Shown: positions 1 to 5,032 of the stretch, in pieces
Numbering within the stretch: position 1 is the first letter of the stretch
How the letters are laid out: each line of letters opens with the position of its first letter
NCBI GenBank assembly: GCA_031277435.1
Contig: JAITMI010000307.1
Coordinates: 1 to 5,032 of the forward strand
DNA length: 5,032 bases
Source: Pseudomonadales bacterium
Lineage (GTDB): Bacteria; Pseudomonadota; Gammaproteobacteria; Pseudomonadales; Pseudohongiellaceae
Direction: 5' to 3'
Made by a program: the position numbers and the translations under genes
The notes under the pieces: generated by a model
Database searches by the model: none
Told to the model about the DNA's origin: nothing
The model's input: the letters and a program-made list of their open reading frames with translations, nothing else

Positions 1-1
1 C

Positions 2-418
2 GCGCGCATGAGCCAGCACGCTTCCAACCCAAGCTGCGCCGCCTGCCACCAAATCATGGACCCGATCGGTTTCGCGCTCGAAGGTTTTGACGCGATTGGT
101 CAACAACGCACCACTGAACTTGGTAACCTGCTGGATCTCAGCGGAAAACTGGTGGACGGGCAGACTTTCGATGGCCCCTCCGAACTGCGTCAGGCGCTGA
201 TGAAATACAAACCGCAATTCGTACAAACCGTGGCCGAGCGTCTGTTGACTTACGGCCTGGGCCGCGGCGTCGAGTATTACGATATGCCGGTGGTGCGCGA
301 CATCGTGCGCGATGCCGCCAAGGAAGATAACCGTTTTTCCGCGCTGGTACTCGGCGTGGTACAAAGCCAACCTTTTCAAATGAACCAGCGCCAGGTCAGC
401 GGCTTGGCCGCGCAATAA
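2..418 (+). CDS. DUF1592-type PSCyt/PSD protein, C-terminal fragment (DUF1588 end + DUF1585), 5'-truncated by window
   Basis: The reading frame is open from the first bases (Ala-Arg precede the first Met at 8), so this is the tail of a longer gene; the Met at 8 lies inside a conserved region and is not a start. Numbering from that Met, residues 7-34 hold NPSCAACH followed by MDPIGFALEGFDAIG, which is the hallmark end of the PSCyt3/DUF1588 domain. C10, C13 and H14 form a CxxCH covalent haem motif. Residues about 44-127 match PSD2/DUF1585: a DGQTFDGPSELR segment, LLTYGLGRGVEYYD, then FSALVLGVVQSQPFQM. Full-length relatives also carry DUF1587, DUF1592 and DUF1595 domains upstream, often with another cytochrome domain, and are exported. 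Their biochemical role is not established; electron transfer in the periplasm or at the cell surface is an inference from the haem motif. A DUF1552 gene follows 30 nt downstream, a pairing I recall as common for these families. Family call is firm; function is not. Confidence 0.93.
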   Translation, partial: ARMSQHASNPSCAACHQIMDPIGFALEGFDAIGQQRTTELGNLLDLSGKLVDGQTFDGPSELRQALMKYKPQFVQTVAERLLTYGLGRGVEYYDMPVVRDIVRDAAKEDNRFSALVLGVVQSQPFQMNQRQVSGLAAQ

Positions 419-436
419 CGACGCCATAACGACAAG

Positions 437-441
437 AGGAG
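437..441 (+). promoter_or_regulatory. Ribosome binding site of the DUF1552 gene
   Basis: AGGAG sits 7 nt before the ATG at 449, inside AAGAGGAG (434-441). It is the clearest Shine-Dalgarno sequence in the window and fixes the start of the DUF1552 gene, in agreement with the Tat signal that follows directly. Confidence 0.85.
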
Positions 442-448
442 AAACACC

Positions 449-1804
449 ATGTTTTTGACCAAGAAACATCTTTCCCGCCGTACCATCCTGCGTGGCGCTG
501 GCACCGCCTTGGCTTTGCCGCTCTTGGACGCGATGATTCCCGCCCACACCGCGCTGGCGCAAACCGCCGCCGCGCCGGTACCGCGTTTCGTCGGCATCTT
601 TTCCTCGCACGGCTGGGCCGCCACGTATTGGCATGATGGCCGCCCCGAAATCGCGCCCACCGAAGGCCGCAACCTTGGCCTTGGCTTCGTGCATCAGCCT
701 CTGGCGCCGTTTCAGGACAAGCTGTGCATCGTCGGCGGTCTGGACGCCACGTCCTCCATGCCGCCGCAAGGCACCAGCGGCGGCGACCACGCCCGCGCCG
801 CCGCCTCGCTCACCGGCGCGTCGCCGAAGAAAACCGGCGGCCCCGACATCGAATGCGGCACCAGCGTCGATCAATACATCGCCCAGCGTTATGGCCAGGA
901 TACCTTGCTGCCCTCGATCCAGCTCGGCATCGAAGACCCCGGTTCCAACACCGGCGTATGCGGCTGGGGTTACAGTTGCGCCTATTCCAATTCCGTGTCC
1001 TGGGCCAGCCCCACGCAGCCTTTGCCGCACGAAGTGAATCCGATGGTGGTATTTGAACGCTTGTTCGGCGATGGCGCCACGCCCGAAGAACGCCAGGCGC
1101 GCCGCCTCGCCAACGCCAGCATTCTCGATGCCGTCACCAAGAAAACCGGCGGTTTGCAGCGCAGCCTGGGCAACGACGACAGACTGCGTCTCGATGCCTA
1201 CCTCACCAACGTGCGCGAAGTGGAACGCCGGGTACAGCTTGCCACTCAAAGCACCGGCGTAGTGCCGGAAGTGGAAATGCCGCTTGGCCCGCCGCAGTCG
1301 ATCGACGAACACATCAAACTGATGTGGGATCTGCAAGTGTTGGCCTTCCAGGCCGACATTACGCGCGTCAGCTCGCTGCTTTTCTGCCGCGACGAAAGCG
1401 GCACGTCCTACCCCGAGTCCGGCGTGATGACCGCCAACCACAGCTCCTCGCATCACGGCGAAGATCCCAAGCGCCGCGAGGATTACGCCAAGATCAACCG
1501 TTATCACCAGCAGACTTTCGCCTACTTCCTGAAAAAACTGCAAGACACGCCGGATGGCGACGGCGGCAGCCTGTTCGACAACACGCTGGCGCTGTGGACC
1601 TCCAACATGGGCAACGCCAACCAGCACAGCCACGTCAACGTGGGTCAGCTGATCGTCGGCGGCGCCGCTGGCCGTCACAACCCCAGCAAACTCAACGTAC
1701 TTGATGCCGGCCCCACCTCCAACTTCCTGTTGAGCGTGCTGCACATGTACGACATTGGCCTCGACGGCATTGGCGATAGCACGCGCGCCACTTCCTTGAG
1801 CTGA
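449..1804 (+). CDS. Tat-exported DUF1552 (HxxSHH motif) family protein
   Basis: A 451-residue protein of typical length for DUF1552 (Pfam PF07586). The N-terminus is a twin-arginine signal: S9-R10-R11-T12-I13-L14, then a hydrophobic stretch ALALPLLDAM, and a likely cleavage site A35-L36-A37 before Q38. Export in folded form by Tat usually means a cofactor or metal is loaded in the cytoplasm. The family signature is complete at residues 331-336 (HSSSHH, nt 1439-1456). Other likely family-conserved segments are GGDHARAAASLTG (111-123) and NMGNANQHSHVNVGQLIVGG (386-405), whose histidines H113, H393 and H395 could join the HxxSHH histidines in a metal site (inference). Biochemical function of the family is unknown; a remote link to the alkaline-phosphatase/DUF1501 type of secreted hydrolase is possible but I cannot show it here. 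It lies between the PSCyt/PSD gene and the ankyrin gene, 24 nt before the latter, and appears intact. Confidence 0.95.
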   Translation: MFLTKKHLSRRTILRGAGTALALPLLDAMIPAHTALAQTAAAPVPRFVGIFSSHGWAATYWHDGRPEIAPTEGRNLGLGFVHQPLAPFQDKLCIVGGLDATSSMPPQGTSGGDHARAAASLTGASPKKTGGPDIECGTSVDQYIAQRYGQDTLLPSIQLGIEDPGSNTGVCGWGYSCAYSNSVSWASPTQPLPHEVNPMVVFERLFGDGATPEERQARRLANASILDAVTKKTGGLQRSLGNDDRLRLDAYLTNVREVERRVQLATQSTGVVPEVEMPLGPPQSIDEHIKLMWDLQVLAFQADITRVSSLLFCRDESGTSYPESGVMTANHSSSHHGEDPKRREDYAKINRYHQQTFAYFLKKLQDTPDGDGGSLFDNTLALWTSNMGNANQHSHVNVGQLIVGGAAGRHNPSKLNVLDAGPTSNFLLSVLHMYDIGLDGIGDSTRATSLS

Positions 1805-1812
1805 AATAGATA

Positions 1813-1820
1813 GAGAGTGA
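1813..1820 (+). promoter_or_regulatory. Probable ribosome binding site of the ankyrin gene, deciding its start
   Basis: GAGAGTGA ends 8 nt before the ATG at 1829. The in-frame GTG at 1817 lies inside this purine-rich stretch and has no Shine-Dalgarno of its own, so the ATG at 1829 (or the adjacent one at 1832) is preferred. The match to the anti-Shine-Dalgarno consensus is only moderate. Confidence 0.55.
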
Positions 1821-1828
1821 AAGCAATC

Positions 1829-3367
1829 ATGATGTATCGCAAAACCGCCATCGCGCTGGCGCTGACCTTGAGTTTTGGAACAACCATAGCGCAAGCCGCG
1901 CACGAGTTGGCCGACGCGGTGATGAACGAAGATCGCGCCGCCATCGAAGCCTTGCTGGAGCAGGGCGCCGACGTCAACGATCCGCAGCTCGACGACAGCA
2001 CCGCGCTGCACTATGCCGCGTATCAGGATGATGTTGATCTGGCGCGGCGTTTGGTCGAAGCCGGCGCTGACGTGGAGGCGGTGACGCGCCTGGGCGCTAC
2101 GCCGCTTTATCTCGCCGCCGTCAACGGCAGCGCGGAAATGATCAGCGTGCTGCTCGCCAATGGCGTTGATCCTAACGTCACCGTGCTGTCGCACAACGAA
2201 ACGCCTTTGATGTTCGCCGCGCGCTCCGGGTCGGTGGAGTCGGTGCGCCTCTTGCTCGATGCCGGCGCCGATATGGAAGCCAAGGACGACTACCGCGGCG
2301 CCACGCCGCTGCTATTCGCCGCCGAACAAAATCATGCCGAAGTCGTGCGCCTTTTGGCCGAACGTGGCGCCAATCTGAACGCCCGTACCAGTACTGAAGT
2401 GACGGCTGGCCGCCGCGGCCCGTCGGCGCCTAGCGGCGGTCTCAGCGCCTTGATGCTGGCGGCGCGTGAAGGCGGCCTCGCCACCATCGAAGTCTTGCTC
2501 AAACACCATGCGATGGTGAATCAGCAAAGCGCCGAAGGCCATACCGCGCTGCTCGCCGCCATTCAGAACGCCAACGTGGATATCGCCAATTTATTGATCG
2601 ATGCCGGCGCTGATGTCAGCCTCGCCAATGATCGCGGCTGGAATCCGCTATACATGGCGGTAAAAATGCGCTCGCTGGAAAAAGGCACCATGCCTAATCC
2701 AGTGGTGGATATGGACGGCATGTACGCGCTGATCGAGCGCATGTTGGACGGCGGCGCCAACGTCAACGCGCGCCTCTTGGCCGACACCGAAGTCCACAAT
2801 TCCATCCGCTCCACCTGGCTCGACGAAGCCGGCGGCACGCCGTTTCTGCGCGCGTCGCTGTGCGCGGATCTGAAGGTGATGAAGCTGCTGTTGGCGCACG
2901 GCGCCGATCCCTTGATCGCCACCACCGACGGCACCACCGCGCTGGCCGCGCTGGCGGGCGTGGGTTATACCAAGGGCTTCATGCACGATGTGGGTTCCAT
3001 CGACGAAAGCATTGAAGCGATGCAAATGCTGATCGACGCCGGCATCGACCTCAACGCCAAGAACGACGACGAAGTAGCCGCCATCCACGGCGCCGCGCAC
3101 AAAAATTTTGTGCAAGGCATTCAATTATTGGTGGATAGCGGCGCCGATCTGACCGCGCACAGCAACCGCCGCGGCCAGTTCCAGCGCGCCGATGGCATTG
3201 CCGGTAACACCGTGCTCGATTGGGCCGATGGTTTCCAAACCGGCATGGAAAGCGCCATCTACAACGCCGAAGCGGTAGTGCTGGTGGAAAAACTGCTGAA
3301 CGAACGCGGCCTGCCTCTGGAACGTCTTGCCGGCACCATTGGCGGGCGGGTGGCGCAGCAGCAATAA
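1829..3367 (+). CDS. Exported ankyrin-repeat protein
   Basis: 512 residues from the ATG at 1829. A GTG at 1817 would add four residues, but it overlaps the ribosome binding site. Residues 1-23 form a Sec signal peptide: Arg/Lys at 4-5, hydrophobic TAIALALTLSF, and A21-Q22-A23 before the mature AHELADAV. The rest is about eleven ankyrin repeats with the TPLxxAA...LLxxGADxN pattern; clear units begin near residues 25, 57, 90, 123, 157, 205, 236, 270, 336, 367 and 415. The regular array is broken by inserts at about 187-204 (Ser/Gly/Pro-rich), 281-297, 316-336 and around 380-393, and the C-terminus (about 445-512) is a degenerate cap. These inserts fit, from memory, a family of environmental-bacterial ankyrin proteins with the same AAREG, GADPNARL and TPFxRA landmarks. 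Ankyrin repeats bind proteins and have no catalytic role, so a periplasmic scaffold, chaperone or protector for neighbouring redox proteins is a reasonable inference. It has no cysteine pair of note (one Cys near 345). Five nt separate it from the next cytochrome gene. Confidence 0.93.
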   Translation: MMYRKTAIALALTLSFGTTIAQAAHELADAVMNEDRAAIEALLEQGADVNDPQLDDSTALHYAAYQDDVDLARRLVEAGADVEAVTRLGATPLYLAAVNGSAEMISVLLANGVDPNVTVLSHNETPLMFAARSGSVESVRLLLDAGADMEAKDDYRGATPLLFAAEQNHAEVVRLLAERGANLNARTSTEVTAGRRGPSAPSGGLSALMLAAREGGLATIEVLLKHHAMVNQQSAEGHTALLAAIQNANVDIANLLIDAGADVSLANDRGWNPLYMAVKMRSLEKGTMPNPVVDMDGMYALIERMLDGGANVNARLLADTEVHNSIRSTWLDEAGGTPFLRASLCADLKVMKLLLAHGADPLIATTDGTTALAALAGVGYTKGFMHDVGSIDESIEAMQMLIDAGIDLNAKNDDEVAAIHGAAHKNFVQGIQLLVDSGADLTAHSNRRGQFQRADGIAGNTVLDWADGFQTGMESAIYNAEAVVLVEKLLNERGLPLERLAGTIGGRVAQQQ

Positions 3368-3372
3368 TCATC

Positions 3373-4110
3373 ATGTCACGTTTAATGCTCTCGATCACGG
3401 GACTGGCCCTCGTGGCCAGTTTCGTTTCTTCCGATGTTGCCCTGGCGCAAAGCACCACGCTCGAAAGCACCACGCTCGACGGCATTTACAGCAGAGCGCA
3501 GGCGCAGCGCGGCTCCCGCACTTATCGCAACATCTGCGCGCATTGCCACGAAGGCGGCGAACCGGATGCCGATCCTTTGTTCGGCGCCGATTTCATCGAC
3601 CGCTGGCGCGAAGCTCCCTTGTCGTTTCTGCACGGCTTTTTCAGCCGCGAAATGCCAGGTGACGAACCGGGCACGCTGACGCCGCAGGTTTATATCGACA
3701 CCCTGGCCTTCCTGTTGCAGGAAAACGGCTACCCCGCCGGCGCGGAACTCAAAGAAGAAACGCTCGGCGATATTCTCCTGGTAGGCGAAGACGGCCCTCA
3801 ACCCTTGCCCGCCGATGCCATGGTGCGCGTGGTGGGCTGCCTCGCGGGCGAGGGCGAAGCCCTGGTTTTGGAACAAGCCTCCGCGCCCACCCGCCTGCGC
3901 CGCGCCGACGCGCCCAGCGCCGAAGAACTGGCGCAAGCCAAAACCCAAGCCTTGGGCGAAGCCACTTACACGCTGCGCGGCAATCTCGCGCAGCAAAGCA
4001 GCCTCAGCGCCGGCGCCAAAGTGCAGGTGCAAGGCGTATGGCTGCCCGCTGGCGCCAGCGTCGCGCTCACCGTGCTGTCGCTAGATGATGTTGGCCAAGG
4101 CTGTAATTGA
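3373..4110 (+). CDS. Exported monohaem c-type cytochrome with C-terminal two-Cys domain (paralog 1)
   Basis: 245 residues. The ATG at 3373 is chosen because a Sec signal follows at once (residues 1-25, ending A23-L24-A25 before Q26); the frame is open further upstream but only in overlap with the ankyrin gene. ATG 3385 is an alternative start within the signal. Residues 36-125 are a small class I cytochrome c: GIYSRAQAQRGSRTYRNIC leads into C55-A-H-C58-H59, and M94 in SREMPG is the likely sixth haem ligand, followed by the YIDTLAFLLQENGYPAG helix typical of this family. The usual DLxGG...PPL stretch after the haem motif is shortened and altered. Residues about 145-245 are a separate domain: VRVVGCL (C156), a mixed strand-rich stretch, KVQVQGVW, LTVLSLDDV and a final C244. 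The two cysteines recur in the next gene and could form a disulfide. No good Shine-Dalgarno is visible and the ankyrin stop is 5 nt upstream, so translational coupling is likely. A 15-bp tandem duplication lies just after the signal peptide. The likely role is periplasmic electron transfer; partner unknown. Confidence 0.92.
   Translation: MSRLMLSITGLALVASFVSSDVALAQSTTLESTTLDGIYSRAQAQRGSRTYRNICAHCHEGGEPDADPLFGADFIDRWREAPLSFLHGFFSREMPGDEPGTLTPQVYIDTLAFLLQENGYPAGAELKEETLGDILLVGEDGPQPLPADAMVRVVGCLAGEGEALVLEQASAPTRLRRADAPSAEELAQAKTQALGEATYTLRGNLAQQSSLSAGAKVQVQGVWLPAGASVALTVLSLDDVGQGCN
3450..3479 (+). repeat. Perfect 15-bp tandem duplication inside cytochrome paralog 1
   Basis: AAGCACCACGCTCGA occurs twice back to back (3450-3464 and 3465-3479). 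It encodes STTLE-STTLD directly after the predicted signal cleavage site. The paralog downstream has only one equivalent unit (SATVLD), so this copy looks like a small in-frame insertion by slippage. Confidence 0.85.
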
Positions 4111-4117
4111 GTCACTG

Positions 4118-4879
4118 ATGCGTTATTTCTCTACTTCACTGCTATTGGCGGCCTGCGGCTTGTTCTTGTTCAACGCTCAAGAAAGCCGCGCGCAAAGCGC
4201 CACGGTGCTCGATGGCATCTACAACACCCAGCAAGCCACGCGCGGCAAACGCGCTTACGCGCGCTATTGCGAGGAATGCCATCTGAGCGATCTCGAAGGC
4301 GGCGCGCTGGAACCGCCCTTGGTGTCGGTGCTGTTCCTCGATGCCTGGCGCGAGGATTATCTGTGGAGCCTCTACGACTTCATCGCCACCCGTATGCCCA
4401 AGAGCGACGACTATCGCCCAGGCAGTCTCAAGCCGCAGGAATATCTCGACATCCTCACCTATATTTTGCAGCGCAACGACTTTCCCGCTGGCCGCGACGC
4501 GCTCAGCGAAGACGCCTTGCATCAAGTGCTGTTAGTCAGCCACGACGGCCCCATGCCCTTGCCGCCCAACGCCACCGTGCGTGCTGTAGGTTGCTTGCAG
4601 CCAGACGGTGGCGGCTACCGTCTGGAACAGGCCGCATCGCCGTCGCGCGTGCGCACCAGCGATGAAACCGACGAAGTGGAACTGGGCCGCTCCGCCACGC
4701 AGGAACTCGGCGACGTTACCCTCGCGCTAAACAACCTCGACGTGCTCACCACCAGCAAGCCACTCGCCGATCTCACGGGCCGCAAAGTGCAAGCCAAGGG
4801 CGTACTCAACTCCCTCGGCGAACCTAACGCGCGCCTGTTCGTGCTATCCCTGGAAGATCTCGGCTCCTGCAATCCTTGA
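4118..4879 (+). CDS. Exported monohaem c-type cytochrome with C-terminal two-Cys domain (paralog 2)
   Basis: 253 residues from ATG 4118. An in-frame ATG at 4085 would overlap the previous gene by 26 nt and put 11 extra residues, including a Glu, before the signal; 4118 gives a normal Sec signal (R2, hydrophobic core 5-19, cleavage after S-R-A25, before Q26) that aligns with paralog 1. An L-A-A-C13 string looks like a lipobox, but the hydrophobic core runs on past it, so a lipoprotein is less likely. The cytochrome domain spans about 32-125: C51-E-E-C54-H55, then DLEGG...EPPL, FLDAWRED, and M93 in RMPK as probable axial ligand. Residues about 151-253 repeat the paralog 1 extension: VRAVGCL (C159), YRLEQAASPSRVR, KVQAKGVL, LFVLSLEDL and C251 near the end. 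Paralog 2 keeps the family-standard DLxGG loop, so it is the less altered copy. Only a weak TGAG precedes the start; the previous stop is 7 nt away, which suggests coupling. It is probably the last gene of the operon. Confidence 0.92.
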   Translation: MRYFSTSLLLAACGLFLFNAQESRAQSATVLDGIYNTQQATRGKRAYARYCEECHLSDLEGGALEPPLVSVLFLDAWREDYLWSLYDFIATRMPKSDDYRPGSLKPQEYLDILTYILQRNDFPAGRDALSEDALHQVLLVSHDGPMPLPPNATVRAVGCLQPDGGGYRLEQAASPSRVRTSDETDEVELGRSATQELGDVTLALNNLDVLTTSKPLADLTGRKVQAKGVLNSLGEPNARLFVLSLEDLGSCNP

Positions 4880-4913
4880 GCCATCTACTACGCTTGCCGT
4901 AAATCTCCCCTCT

Positions 4914-4990
4914 GTAGGGGCAGGCCCCCGTGCCTGCCCGTGCTGACGGATGTCTCGGGACGATTGGCAGGCACGGGGGCCAGCCCCTAC
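4914..4990. repeat. Large intergenic palindrome, REP/MITE-like dispersed repeat
   Basis: The left arm (4914-4938) and right arm (4966-4990) are inverted 25-nt copies that match at 24 positions; the single mismatch opposes A4922 and A4982. The loop is 27 nt (4939-4965). The ends are GTAGGGGC and GCCCCTAC, and pairing stops abruptly outside them. The left arm alone can also fold: GGGCAGGC (4918-4925) pairs perfectly with GCCTGCCC (4932-4939) around a 6-nt loop, whereas the A4982 change breaks the matching fold in the right arm. From memory, very similar GTAGGGGC...GTGCCTGCC palindromes are scattered between genes in many bacteria, so a dispersed repeat is the best reading. It lies 34 nt after the last stop codon and may protect or end the transcript, but no T-run follows it, so it is not a standard intrinsic terminator. 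Confidence 0.8.
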
Positions 4991-5032
4991 CAAAACGGCA
5001 GAACGCCCCCGCGGTGGGCACTAACAGGACAA

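Noticed and set aside
2648..3124. Long open frame on the - strand opposite the ankyrin gene
   Set aside because: Its composition is explained by the GC-rich codon pattern of the + strand gene, and it shows no recognisable motif or start context.
1965..3150. Recurrent GGCGCC hexamer through the ankyrin gene
   Set aside because: It is the Gly-Ala codon pair of the repeated GAD/GAN ankyrin signature, not a regulatory or recombination site.
3220..3372. Upstream in-frame extension of cytochrome paralog 1 overlapping the ankyrin gene
   Set aside because: The extension is Arg/Gly-rich shadow translation of the ankyrin gene, and a proper signal peptide begins exactly at ATG 3373.
3382..4032. Long open frame on the - strand opposite cytochrome paralog 1
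   Set aside because: Ala/Gly/Arg/Phe-rich shadow of a clearly coding + strand gene with a haem motif; no family resemblance.
4085..4117. Earlier ATG for cytochrome paralog 2
   Set aside because: It would add residues ahead of a complete Sec signal and has no ribosome binding site; the start at 4118 aligns with the paralog.
4142..4156. Lipobox-like L-A-A-C in the signal of cytochrome paralog 2
   Set aside because: The Cys would follow only 12 residues from the chosen start, and the hydrophobic core continues past it to a normal S-R-A signal peptidase I site shared in position with paralog 1.
5005..5019. Small GC-rich dyad GCCC...GGGC near the right edge
   Set aside because: Only four outer base pairs before a mismatch; expected by chance in such GC-rich DNA.
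4824..5021. Short open frame on the - strand crossing the 3' end of the operon and the palindrome
   Set aside because: It runs through the inverted repeat and into the last cytochrome gene; composition and lack of motifs argue against coding.
4914..5032. Intrinsic terminator after the last gene
   Set aside because: The hairpin is strong but far larger than usual and is followed by CAAAAC, not a T-run, so it is recorded as a repeat only.

Overview
The window comes from a GC-rich Gram-negative environmental bacterium. The families present (planctomycete-type PSCyt/PSD proteins, DUF1552, exported ankyrin proteins, small c-type cytochromes) are ones I associate with Acidobacteriota, Planctomycetota and uncultured Gammaproteobacteria. 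The Tat and Sec export signals and AGGAG-type ribosome binding sites fit such a host, but the sequence does not settle the phylum.

Layout: five genes run tightly packed on the + strand and almost certainly form one operon whose 5' end lies outside the window. (1) From the left edge to 418 is the C-terminal end of a large DUF1592-type protein, with a CxxCH haem motif in the PSCyt3/DUF1588 region and a complete PSD2/DUF1585 domain. (2) 449-1804 is a Tat-exported DUF1552 protein with an intact HxxSHH motif. (3) 1829-3367 is a Sec-exported protein of about eleven ankyrin repeats. (4) 3373-4110 and (5) 4118-4879 are tandem paralogous monohaem c-type cytochromes, each with the same C-terminal extension that is not cytochrome-like and carries two conserved cysteines. 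Gaps between genes are 30, 24, 5 and 7 nt.

After the operon, 4880-5032 has no convincing gene. It holds a large intergenic palindrome (4914-4990) with 25-nt arms matching at 24 positions around a 27-nt loop. It resembles a REP/MITE-like dispersed repeat and may also mark the transcript end.

Working model (inference): every gene whose 5' end is visible encodes an exported product, and three of the five proteins carry covalent haem motifs, so this looks like an extracytoplasmic redox module. The PSCyt/PSD protein and the HxxSHH protein would form the core, the two small cytochromes would carry electrons, and the ankyrin protein would be a periplasmic scaffold or protector. The substrate and reaction are unknown. 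The least described parts are the C-terminal domain shared by the two cytochromes and the ankyrin-cytochrome pairing.
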